Positions 1 to 5,408 of a stretch of DNA of 7,917 nt are shown piece after piece (positions within the stretch are counted from its first letter, which is position 1; each line of letters begins with the position of its first letter). Location: contig JBGQJC010000057.1 in the NCBI GenBank assembly GCA_041498815.1, positions 1 through 7,917 on the forward strand. Reading direction: 5' to 3'. Below the pieces are notes generated by a model. That model was given only the letters and a program-made list of their open reading frames with translations, did no database searches and was not told where the DNA came from. Both the position numbers and the translations under genes were made by a program. Source of the DNA: DATDPM01 sp041498815. Lineage in GTDB: Bacteria; Pseudomonadota; Alphaproteobacteria; DATDPM01.

Positions 1-408
1 GGTGGGATTGGTCAGCGGATCGATGATCTTCATCTGTTCGATGACCGAGCCGGGCCATCCGTGCGTAACGATCAGCGGCAACGCATTTTCGTGTTTTGAA
101 CGGACGTGAATGAAATGAATGTCCAGCCCATCGATCTCGGTGATGAACTGCGGCAGGGCGTTTATTTTTGCCTCGATCTTGCGCCAGTCATAATCTGTCG
201 CCCAATAGCGCGCCAGCGCCTGAATCGTCGCGAGCTGCACGCCCTGCGACTGATCGGTGACGGTCTCCTTTTCGGGCCAGCGAGTTGCTGCGATCCTGCG
301 GCGAAGGTCGTCGAGCGCTTCTTCCGGAAATTCCGCACGAAACGGACGTATTGCGTCCTTGTCGGCGCGCAGACTTTTGCTCTCTTGTGTCGCCGTTGTT
401 TGCGTCAT
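1..408 (-). CDS. Epoxide hydrolase family protein, N-terminal part (runs off the window)
   Basis: Reading the minus strand from the ATG at 408 gives 136 open codons to the window edge, so the 3' part of the gene is missing. Residues of about 20-130 look like the epoxide hydrolase N-terminal (EHN) domain that precedes the alpha/beta-hydrolase core: IRPFRAEFPEEALDDLRRRI, then TRWP, then YW..DYDWRK. Residues 116-120 are HGWPG, the oxyanion-hole motif of this family. Known members open epoxides to diols through an Asp nucleophile, but the catalytic triad lies outside the window, so activity cannot be confirmed. No signal peptide is visible. A GGGGGG run just before 408 can serve as ribosome binding site. 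An in-frame ATG five codons upstream (423) is a less likely start because it has no good binding site. The gene points away from the lysR-fdh pair, and nothing shows a shared function. Confidence 0.85.
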   Translation of the reverse strand, partial: MTQTTATQESKSLRADKDAIRPFRAEFPEEALDDLRRRIAATRWPEKETVTDQSQGVQLATIQALARYWATDYDWRKIEAKINALPQFITEIDGLDIHFIHVRSKHENALPLIVTHGWPGSVIEQMKIIDPLTNPT

Positions 409-411
409 GTT

Positions 412-438
412 GACCCCCCACATCTGAAGCCGGGGGTC
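412..438 (-). promoter_or_regulatory. Inverted repeat that could mask the ribosome binding site of the epoxide hydrolase gene
   Basis: GACCCCC (412-418) and GGGGGTC (432-438) are a perfect 7-bp inverted repeat with a 13-base loop. In the minus-strand transcript the G-rich arm is the probable ribosome binding site, three bases before the ATG at 408. If transcribed, the hairpin would hide that site. The structure is seen in the sequence; the regulatory role is inferred. Confidence 0.35.
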
Positions 439-513
439 TAGTCGGCCCCCCTGCCGAAACCGGTCGAATTGCTCGTGCAATCAGTTCGATATAGTCCAGG
501 TGGGCTGAGCTTC

Positions 514-669
514 TTAACTTGACGGTTTGCCGAAGAACTCAGGACCGCCAAATATTGTATCAAATGGCGGGATGTTGCGGAAGCTCCCGGCGGCGTCTGG
601 CAGATCGAGAAACATGACGACGATGCAGCGCATCACCGAGCCGCCCACGCTATGTCTATTTTGTGTCAT
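514..669 (-). CDS. Possible small ORF of 51 codons, unrecognised
   Basis: An ATG at 669 opens a 51-codon frame that ends with TAA at 514. The product starts MTQNRHSVGG and has a short hydrophobic stretch (CIVVMFLDL, residues 15-23). I recognise no family. There is no convincing ribosome binding site before the ATG, and a TAG lies about 11 codons upstream in frame, so the ORF cannot be the tail of a longer intact gene in this frame. It may be a chance frame, a small gene or a remnant of decayed coding DNA. Confidence 0.15.
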   Translation of the reverse strand: MTQNRHSVGGSVMRCIVVMFLDLPDAAGSFRNIPPFDTIFGGPEFFGKPSS

Positions 670-684
670 ATGCGGAAGCGCAAT

Positions 685-712
685 AAAACCCGTACCTATC
701 TAGGGGTTTTTT
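685..712 (+). terminator. Weak terminator-like hairpin with T run
   Basis: AAAACCC (685-691) and GGGTTTT (704-710) pair over 7 bp with a 12-base loop, and a run of six T (707-712) overlaps the right arm. The stem is A/T-rich at its base and no clear gene ends just upstream, so this is a tentative call. Confidence 0.2.
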
Positions 713-749
713 GGCGTGGCTAGGATTTCACGAACACCCGTCCTGTGGA

Positions 750-784
750 TTGGTCGGCGAATGATATATGTGGATATTATGTGG
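750..784 (+). promoter_or_regulatory. Candidate lysR promoter with a helically phased direct repeat
   Basis: TTGGTC (750-755), a 17-base spacer and GATATT (773-778) form a moderate sigma-70-like promoter about 90 bases before the lysR start. TATGTGG occurs twice (767-773 and 778-784) with an 11-bp offset, one helical turn, and straddles the -10 element. Such a repeat could bind a regulator, for example LysR itself, because LysR-type proteins commonly autoregulate. The repeat is seen; its role is inferred. Confidence 0.3.
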
Positions 785-867
785 GTCGCTGGGGCGCCTA
801 TGCGATGATGCCGCGGTTCGCGGGCACCGCGCCGCCGGCGGATTCGCGATCGGGGTGAATAGCCGCC

Positions 868-1803
868 ATGTTCGTGCGCCAACTGATGTATCTGGCGGCG
901 GTCGCCCGCGAGCGGCATTTCGCGCGCGCCGCCAATAGCTGCCACGTGTCCCAACCCACGCTCTCCTCCGGCATCCGGAAATTGGAGGAAGAGCTGGGAG
1001 TTCCGGTCGTGGTGCGCGGCCACCGCTTTCACGGCCTCACCCCCGAGGGCGAGAAAGTGCTGGCCTGGGCGCACCGGATCATTTCCGACTTCGACGGGTT
1101 GCGGCAGGATCTGGGGAGTCTCCGCAACCACCTGACCGGCCGGCTTCGGCTCGGCGTCATCCCCGCGGCGCTGCCGTCGGTGGCGCTCTTGACCGGGCCG
1201 TTCTGCGCCGAGCATCCGGCGGTCGCCGTTCAGATCCAGTCGCTGAGCTCCCGTGCGATCGAACGCGCGCTGGAAGATTTCGAGATCGAGGCGGGCCTCA
1301 CCTATCTCGACAACGAGCCGCTTAAAAACGTGCGCCGGCTTCCGCTCTACCGGGAAAAATATCTGTTCGTGACGGCGGCGGACGGCCCGTTCGGCTCCCG
1401 GCGCAGAATCTCCTGGCGCGAGGCCGCGGGGGCGGCGCTGTGCCTGCTGACGCCCGACATGCAGAACCGGCGCATCGTCGACCAGATTTTCCACGAGGTC
1501 GGCGTCGAAACGAAACCGCACATCGAAACCAACTCCTTCGTCGCCATGTGTTCCCACGTGCGCTTTGGGAAATGGTCGAGCATCCTGCCCCACGCCTATT
1601 TTTACGTCTTCAGGAAGGTCGAAGGGATTCACGCGATCCCGCTCGTCAATCCGGTCCGCAGCCACGTGATCGGCTTGGTGACGGCGGATCGCGATCCGTT
1701 GTCGCCGCTCGCCGAAGCCCTTATCCGCTGCGCCGCCGGTCTCGATCTCGAACGCAAGCTCGAGAATTACGCCCCGCTCAAGCGCCGCAAGCGTTCGCGA
1801 TAG
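868..1803 (+). CDS. LysR-type transcriptional regulator
   Basis: This 311-residue protein has the usual LysR length and layout. The N-terminal winged helix-turn-helix covers about residues 3-62: FVRQLMYLAAVARERHFARA, then the recognition region SQPTLSSGIRKLEEELGV, then LTPEGEKVL. A linker helix follows to about residue 90, and the effector-binding periplasmic-binding-protein-like domain starts at GRLRLGVIP (91-99). A basic tail (KRRKRSR) ends the protein. The ATG at 868 has a good ribosome binding site, GGGGTGA at 852-858, nine bases away. The gene lies 108 bases before the formate dehydrogenase start on the same strand, so it probably controls that gene in response to a C1 or redox metabolite. 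This role rests on position only; the effector cannot be read from the sequence. The family is certain, the target inferred. Confidence 0.93.
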   Translation: MFVRQLMYLAAVARERHFARAANSCHVSQPTLSSGIRKLEEELGVPVVVRGHRFHGLTPEGEKVLAWAHRIISDFDGLRQDLGSLRNHLTGRLRLGVIPAALPSVALLTGPFCAEHPAVAVQIQSLSSRAIERALEDFEIEAGLTYLDNEPLKNVRRLPLYREKYLFVTAADGPFGSRRRISWREAAGAALCLLTPDMQNRRIVDQIFHEVGVETKPHIETNSFVAMCSHVRFGKWSSILPHAYFYVFRKVEGIHAIPLVNPVRSHVIGLVTADRDPLSPLAEALIRCAAGLDLERKLENYAPLKRRKRSR

Positions 1804-1827
1804 TTTCCGTCAATCGATCCTTTCCCC

Positions 1828-1864
1828 GGTTCAATTTGACCGCCGTGGGCGGCATACCGACATT
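1828..1864 (+). promoter_or_regulatory. Candidate fdh promoter and operator
   Basis: TTGACC (1836-1841) is a good -35 element; the best -10 at 17-base spacing is GACATT (1859-1864), which is weak. A 9-base palindrome, TCAA-T-TTGA (1831-1839), overlaps the -35 element, and a related TTCAAAT half-site recurs near 1884-1890. A poor core promoter overlapped by a palindrome suits activation or repression by the adjacent LysR protein, but no canonical T-N11-A site is clear. The gene could also be co-transcribed from the lysR promoter. Confidence 0.3.
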
Positions 1865-1911
1865 CTAAGCCGGCGAAGCCGCGTTCAAATGCACGGAAAA
1901 AGGTGGAAATC

Positions 1912-3117
1912 ATGGCCAAGGTTGTCTGCGTTCTTTACGACGATCCCGTCGACGGGTACCCGCAATCCTATGCCCGCGACGGCATTCCCAAGCTCGACCA
2001 CTATCCCGGCGGCCAAACACTGCCCACGCCCAAGGCCATCGATTTCAAGCCGGGCGTGCTCCTGGGCAGCGTGTCGGGCGAACTGGGACTGCGCAAGTTC
2101 CTCGAAAAAGCGGGCCACACCCTGGTCGTGACGGCGGACAAGGACGGCGCCAACTCGGTCCTGGACCGCGAGCTTCCCGACGCCGAGATCGTCATCTCCC
2201 AGCCGTTCTGGCCGGCCTACATGACGGCCGAGCGCATCGCCAAGGCGAAGAAGCTGAAGCTCATCGTCACCGCCGGCATCGGCTCCGACCACACCGACCT
2301 GCAGGCGGCGATGGACCGGGGCGTCACCGTCGCCGAGGTGACCTATTGCAACAGCATCAGCGTCGCCGAGCACGTGGTGATGATGATCCTCGGCTTGGTG
2401 CGCAACTACATCCCGTCCTATGGGTGGGTCGTCCGCGGCGGGTGGAACATCGCCGATTGCGTGGCGCGCTCCTACGATGTCGAAGGCATGAACGTCGGAA
2501 CGGTGGCGGCCGGGCGCATCGGCACCGCCGTGCTGCGGCGCCTCAAGCCCTTCGACATGAAGCTGCATTACACCGACCGCCACCGCTTGCCGGATTCCCT
2601 CGAGAAGGAACTCGGCGTCACCTTCCATCCGAACGTCGAATCGATGATCCGCATTTGCGATGTCGTCACCATCAACGCGCCGCTGCACCCGGAAACCGAA
2701 CACATGTTCAACGACGCGCTGATCGCCAAGATGAAACGCGGCGCTTATCTCGTGAACACCGCGCGCGGCAAGATCTGCGACCGCGACGCCATCGCCCGGG
2801 CCCTCGAATCGGGCCAGCTCGCGGGCTATGCCGGCGACGTCTGGTTCCCCCAGCCGGCGCCGAAAGACCACCCCTGGCGCACCATGCCCCACCACGGCAT
2901 GACCCCGCATATTTCGGGAACCAGCCTCTCGGCCCAGGCGCGCTATGCCGCGGGCACGCGGGAAATTCTCGAATGCTATTTCGAGGGCCGCCCGATCCGC
3001 GACGAATACCTGATCGTGGATCGCGGCAAACTCGCGGGCACCGGGGCCCATTCCTACAGCGCCGGAAACGCGACCAAAGGCTCCGAGGAAGCCGCGAAAT
3101 TCAAGACGGCGAAGTAA
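1912..3117 (+). CDS. fdh: NAD-dependent formate dehydrogenase, metal-independent, single subunit
   Basis: The enzyme oxidises formate to CO2 with reduction of NAD+ to NADH in the cytoplasm, the last step of C1 oxidation. The 401-residue protein matches the well-studied Pseudomonas sp. 101 enzyme almost without gaps, from MAKVVCVLYDDPVDGYP to EEAAKFK. Substrate and catalytic residues are all present (Met counted as 1): Pro98-Phe99, Ile123, Asn147, Arg285, Asp309, Gln314, His333, Ser335-Gly336. The Rossmann loop is AAGRIG (199-204), and Asp222-Arg223 after the second beta strand indicates preference for NAD over NADP. Position 256 is Ala where the Pseudomonas enzyme has an oxidation-sensitive Cys255; the coenzyme-site Cys146 is kept. 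The ATG at 1912 is chosen because it gives the family N-terminus and AGGTGG (1901-1906) is well spaced; a GTG at 1903 would lie inside that site. A LysR gene precedes it and a strong hairpin follows, so it is probably the last gene of its transcript. Confidence 0.97.
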   Translation: MAKVVCVLYDDPVDGYPQSYARDGIPKLDHYPGGQTLPTPKAIDFKPGVLLGSVSGELGLRKFLEKAGHTLVVTADKDGANSVLDRELPDAEIVISQPFWPAYMTAERIAKAKKLKLIVTAGIGSDHTDLQAAMDRGVTVAEVTYCNSISVAEHVVMMILGLVRNYIPSYGWVVRGGWNIADCVARSYDVEGMNVGTVAAGRIGTAVLRRLKPFDMKLHYTDRHRLPDSLEKELGVTFHPNVESMIRICDVVTINAPLHPETEHMFNDALIAKMKRGAYLVNTARGKICDRDAIARALESGQLAGYAGDVWFPQPAPKDHPWRTMPHHGMTPHISGTSLSAQARYAAGTREILECYFEGRPIRDEYLIVDRGKLAGTGAHSYSAGNATKGSEEAAKFKTAK

Positions 3118-3139
3118 CCGCCTCCCGCCCGGTCGTACC

Positions 3140-3164
3140 AAGGGCCATCATGGCCGGGCCCTTT
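3140..3164. terminator. Hairpin terminator between convergent genes
   Basis: AAGGGCC (3140-3146) and GGCCCTT (3157-3163) form a perfect 7-bp stem with a 10-base loop, followed by TTGCATTTT with an interrupted T run on the plus strand. It lies 22 bases after the fdh stop and 25 bases past the end of the convergent minus-strand gene, so it may end both transcripts, more efficiently on the plus strand. Confidence 0.7.
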
Positions 3165-3188
3165 GCATTTTCGGGTATTGGCGCCGCC

Positions 3189-4319
3189 TTACTCGGGGCT
3201 CATGGGGCTCATGGGGGTCATGGGGCTCATTCCGCCGGGGTCCTTGCCGACCACGATCATCTTGCCGCCGCTCGAGCCCGAATAGACCGAGCGCCGGGCG
3301 CCCGAGCCCGCGGTCACCGAAATCTCGTGGTGGCCGCCGGAAATATCGAAGCTGCAGGCCGCCTTGGGCGCCAGCACGCAAACTTGGCGCCCGTCGTCAT
3401 AGACGGTCATCTCGCCCTCGGTCTCATTGGTGATCGAGAAGCTGTCCTCGTCGCCGGGCGCGAATTCGGTTTCATCCTCGGTTGCGATGACGACCGGCGC
3501 CGCGGCGAAGATGGGGAAGAAGAACACCGGAATGACGTGATGGTGGTGGTGGTGATGCATGCCGTCGTGGTCGCCGTGGTGCCGATGGCCATCGTGGTCG
3601 CCATCGCCGTGGTGCCACGGGCCGTCGTCGGCGTCATCGTCGGATTTCGCGTCCGGCCCGGTCTTGGCCTGGTTCACGACCTTGATCGTGGATCCCGGTT
3701 TGGCATCGGGCGCCGATTTATCCGCCGGCGCGCCGCCGGAAGTGCCGTGCGGTTCATGGTGGCCCGGCGCATGCAGCATGAAGAGCGGGCCCTTGGGTTC
3801 ATCGCCCGACATCACTGGCGCATCATGCGGCGTCAACGTAATTAGTTTCGGCTCCGCCGATTTCCGGCCGCCGGCATCCCCGATATGCAGCGTCACCATA
3901 TGCGGGGGCGCCGAGGTCACGGCATGTCCGTCTGCCGGCGCGGTAACGGCGGAATGAACCGCGCCCGGCGGCGCGGTAACGGCGGAATGAACGTCGCCCG
4001 ACGGCGCAACCGCCGAATGAACGCCCTCGCTATGCGCCGGGGCACTTGCCGCGTGCCCGCCTCCTGCCGTGGCACTGGCGCCGCTTTGCCCTGCGCCGGC
4101 ACCGCTGGCGCCGTGTTGCGAAGCACCGGCACCGCTGGCGCCGCTTTGCCCGGCACCGCCGGCGCCGCTTTGCCCCGCACCGGCACCCATGCCGCTGGTT
4201 CCGCCCGGACCGCCGTTCATCCCGCCGCCCATGCCGCCGCCCATGCCGCCGGCCTGCGCCGGAAGAGCAAAGGCGCCGATCGAAGCCAGCGCCGCAAAAG
4301 CCAGGATTTTAGAGGTCAT
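3189..4319 (-). CDS. Secreted low-complexity protein with His/Asp-rich, probably metal-binding segment
   Basis: I do not recognise a named family. The 376-residue product has a clear signal peptide (residues 1-23, cleavage after AQA), so it is exported. Modules follow in order. Residues 24-47 are Gly/Met-rich (GGMGGGM). Residues 46-83 are Gly/Ala/Ser/Gln repeats (GAGQSGA type). Residues 100-134 hold VHSAV repeated three times, plus a related HAV, at 10-11 residue spacing. Residues 135-225 are Pro/His/Lys-rich. Residues 236-261 are His/Asp-rich and end in seven consecutive His. Residues 262-279 are hydrophobic (VIPVFFFPIF then AAAPVVIA). A compact, probably beta-rich domain (about 280-358) has two cysteines (314 and 322), and the tail repeats M(S/T)P four times. 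The His/Asp stretch suggests binding of Ni, Zn, Cu or Co. The hydrophobic stretch could anchor the protein or be a buried strand. The start is supported by GGGAGGG at 4330-4324. The gene is divergent from hsp20. Repeats and composition differ strongly from its neighbours. Confidence 0.8.
   Translation of the reverse strand: MTSKILAFAALASIGAFALPAQAGGMGGGMGGGMNGGPGGTSGMGAGAGQSGAGGAGQSGASGAGASQHGASGAGAGQSGASATAGGGHAASAPAHSEGVHSAVAPSGDVHSAVTAPPGAVHSAVTAPADGHAVTSAPPHMVTLHIGDAGGRKSAEPKLITLTPHDAPVMSGDEPKGPLFMLHAPGHHEPHGTSGGAPADKSAPDAKPGSTIKVVNQAKTGPDAKSDDDADDGPWHHGDGDHDGHRHHGDHDGMHHHHHHHVIPVFFFPIFAAAPVVIATEDETEFAPGDEDSFSITNETEGEMTVYDDGRQVCVLAPKAACSFDISGGHHEISVTAGSGARRSVYSGSSGGKMIVVGKDPGGMSPMTPMSPMSPE
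3195..3230. repeat. Short tandem repeat, 9-bp unit, four copies
   Basis: Four consecutive 9-bp units close to GGGGCTCAT on the plus strand encode the M(S/T)P tail of the secreted protein on the minus strand. One unit has a base change (GGGGGTCAT), giving MTP. Slippage here would add or remove three residues without shifting the frame. Confidence 0.75.
3936..4022. repeat. In-frame minisatellite encoding the VHSAV repeats
   Basis: A 24-base unit (3936-3959) recurs identically at 3969-3992, a period of 33 bp or 11 codons. A third, diverged copy ends at 4022, 30 bp further. Periods are multiples of three, so copy-number change keeps the reading frame of the secreted protein. Near-identity at the DNA level suggests recent duplication. 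Confidence 0.75.
4079..4190. repeat. In-frame Gly/Ala/Ser/Gln-coding repeats
   Basis: Related units built around GGCACCGCTGGCGCCG occur at 4098-4113 and 4128-4143 (30-bp period), with shorter diverged copies of GGCGCCGCTTTGCCC on either side. They encode the GAGQSGA-type repeats in the N-terminal third of the secreted protein on the minus strand. Confidence 0.6.
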
Positions 4320-4438
4320 TGCACCCTCCCGGGGTCAGGGCCCGCATGGGCATTTAGGGCCCCATCTTACCCCCGGCAAGACCCAGCCGAAAGATCCGGT
4401 GGCGCTCAAGACCCCGTGATCGCCAAGCCCGCCCCGGT

Positions 4439-4472
4439 CTTGAATCCGTCCCGCCGTTGACACACATAAATA
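4439..4472 (+). promoter_or_regulatory. Candidate heat-shock (RpoH-type) promoter of the hsp20 operon
   Basis: CTTGAA (4439-4444) resembles the -35 element of sigma-32-type promoters; CACATAAATA (4463-4472) is a possible -10 region, although the spacing is slightly long. An overlapping TTGACA (4457-4462) is a perfect sigma-70 -35 element but lacks a good -10 at 17 bases. Either promoter would give a leader of about 70-85 bases, the size expected for a ROSE thermometer. The exact start of transcription is uncertain. Confidence 0.3.
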
Positions 4473-4479
4473 CCGTGGA

Positions 4480-4560
4480 TCGGACGGGCCATAGGGCCGC
4501 CGGTCCCGGGCGCCGGTTTCGGGCCCTTTTCGCAATCTCGCTCAATGGAGGAGAGTGCTC
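4480..4560 (+). promoter_or_regulatory. ROSE-like RNA thermometer in the hsp20 leader
   Basis: Directly before the hsp20 start, TCTC-G-CTC (4536-4543) pairs with GAG-GAGA (4548-4554) across the loop AATG (4544-4547). This is a 7-bp stem that covers the ribosome binding site GGAGGAG (4547-4553), with G4540 as the only bulge. The core is UCGCU (4538-4542) facing AGGA (4549-4552), which fits the UYGCU/AGGA signature known from ROSE elements of rhizobial small heat-shock genes. Upstream, GC-rich inverted repeats (for example GGGCC 4486-4490 with GGCCC 4522-4526, and CCGG pairs between them) can form the accessory stems usual in such leaders. The expected action is translation blocked at normal temperature and released on warming. 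The pairing is seen; thermosensing is inferred from the family. Confidence 0.72.
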
Positions 4561-5028
4561 ATGACTCGCATGTCCTTATTCAACAGCCCGCTTCTTCTCG
4601 GCTTCGATGAATTCGAGCGCGCGCTCGAGCGCATCTCGAAGGCGTCCTCGGATGGCTACCCGCCCTACAACATCGAGCGGGTGGGCGACGATGTGATCCG
4701 GATCACGCTGGCGGTCGCCGGATTTACCAAGGACGAACTTTCGGTCTCGGTCGAAGACAACCAGCTCACGATTCGCGGCAAGCAGGTGGAAGAGACGGAC
4801 AAGGTCTATTTGCACCGCGGCATCGCCGCCCGCCAGTTCCTGCGCAGCTTCGTGCTCGCCGAAGGCATCAAGGTCAAGGGCGCCTCGCTCGACAACGGCC
4901 TGCTTTCGATCGATCTCGATCGGCCCCTGCGGACCAACCAGCCGCACACCATCGAGATCGAAACCGGCAAGCGCGCCGACGGCGGCGTCCCGGTCACGAT
5001 GGACGGCCGCAGCCGCAAAGCGTCCTAA
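4561..5028 (+). CDS. Small heat-shock protein, Hsp20/alpha-crystallin family
   Basis: The product is an ATP-independent holdase that binds unfolding proteins in the cytoplasm and passes them to DnaK and ClpB. It has 155 residues, normal for the IbpA-like class. After an N-terminal arm (SLFNSPLLLGFDEFERALER), the alpha-crystallin domain spans about 34-135 and shows YPPYNIE, ITLAVAGF, GIAARQF and DNGLLSIDL. A C-terminal V-P-V (143-145) is the I-x-I/V motif used in oligomer assembly. The ATG at 4561 is chosen because GGAGGAG (4547-4553) is seven bases away; a GTG at 4555 and an ATG at 4570 are in frame but less well placed. The gene lies 24 bases before the DUF1150 gene, with which it probably forms an operon. 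Regulation is probably by a heat-shock promoter plus the ROSE-like hairpin that masks its ribosome binding site. Confidence 0.96.
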   Translation: MTRMSLFNSPLLLGFDEFERALERISKASSDGYPPYNIERVGDDVIRITLAVAGFTKDELSVSVEDNQLTIRGKQVEETDKVYLHRGIAARQFLRSFVLAEGIKVKGASLDNGLLSIDLDRPLRTNQPHTIEIETGKRADGGVPVTMDGRSRKAS

Positions 5029-5052
5029 GCGCCAAATACGGGAAACAAAAAC

Positions 5053-5289
5053 ATGAACATGGAAAACGACGGCGCCAAAGAAGTTACCAAAGAAATCCCC
5101 CTGTCCGAACGCGATTTCGCGCTTCTGGGCATGAACGATCTCGCCTACATCCGGGCGGTCACGGTCGAATCCGGAACCGGCTTCATGATCCATGCGGCGG
5201 ACGGCAGCCCGTTGGGGGTGGTGGCCGACCGCGAAACCGCCTTTGTAGCGGCGCGCCAGCACGGGCTGGAGCCGCGCTCGGTCCACTAG
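5053..5289 (+). CDS. DUF1150 family small protein
   Basis: This 78-residue acidic protein matches the DUF1150 family, which is largely confined to Alphaproteobacteria and has no established function. Seen are the core LLGMNDLAYIRAV (24-36), then GFMIHAADGSPLGVV (43-57) and the conserved end FVAARQHGLEP.SVH (64-78). There is no signal peptide or membrane segment, so it is cytosolic. It follows hsp20 by 24 bases without a terminator between them, and this pairing recurs in the class, so a role in the heat or protein-stress response is plausible but unproven. The start at 5053 has a modest GGGAA (5040-5044); an in-frame ATG at 5059 is possible. A strong hairpin follows the gene. Confidence 0.88.
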   Translation: MNMENDGAKEVTKEIPLSERDFALLGMNDLAYIRAVTVESGTGFMIHAADGSPLGVVADRETAFVAARQHGLEPRSVH

Positions 5290-5322
5290 CGGGCCCGCCC
5301 ACATCCCGGCATATCGAGGCTC

Positions 5323-5349
5323 GCCGCGGGAGATTTTTTCTCCCGCGGC
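5323..5349 (+). terminator. Perfect 11-bp hairpin after the hsp20-DUF1150 operon
   Basis: GCCGCGGGAGA (5323-5333) and TCTCCCGCGGC (5339-5349) pair perfectly around a loop of five T. It lies 34 bases after the DUF1150 stop, so it is probably the operon's 3' end. Unusually, the T run is in the loop and no T tract follows, so it may act by stabilising the mRNA 3' end or with Rho rather than as a classic intrinsic terminator. Confidence 0.6.
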
Positions 5350-5408
5350 AAGCGGCCTCTCTCGGTTATGATCGTCCGTTTTTTCCGGACACCAGACGCG
5401 AGGGCAAG

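Larger units (their letters stand above)
424..867. other. Intergenic region of about 440 bases between divergent genes
   Basis: This stretch holds no gene I can recognise. Its GC content is visibly lower than that of the flanking genes. It contains a 5-bp inverted repeat ATTGC-TCGT-GCAAT (468-481), a weak short ORF (514-669, minus), a weak hairpin with a T run (685-712) and the probable lysR promoter (750-784). A possible but poor minus-strand promoter for the epoxide hydrolase gene is TTAAGA, 18 bases, TATATC in about 490-520. Part of the stretch (523-720) is open on the plus strand too, in one frame without an early start codon, so it could be decayed coding sequence. Confidence 0.4.

Noticed and set aside
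700..1665. Minus-strand frame of 321 codons
   Set aside because: Antisense to the lysR gene; composition typical of a shadow.
1885..3141. Long minus-strand frame of 418 codons
   Set aside because: Antisense to fdh, whose protein is clearly conserved; no family features and no ribosome binding site.
3140..3164. Inverted repeat considered as a mobile-element end
   Set aside because: No transposase, target duplication or second copy is present; its place between convergent genes explains it as a terminator.
3537..3617. His-rich stretch considered as a cloning tag artefact
   Set aside because: The His codons are mixed with Asp/Gly over about 26 residues and sit in the middle of a natural-looking gene.
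2346..3845. Long plus-strand frame of 499 codons
   Set aside because: It is an out-of-frame shadow of fdh and the antisense of the secreted protein; the product is Arg/His-rich in its first half, as usual for shadow frames in GC-rich DNA, and it crosses the terminator.
3936..4190. Repeats considered as a CRISPR array
   Set aside because: The repeats have short, coding-phase periods (30-33 bp) with no room for unique spacers, lie inside a gene, and no cas gene is near.
4576..5304. Minus-strand frame of 242 codons
   Set aside because: Antisense to hsp20 and the DUF1150 gene, both clearly recognised.
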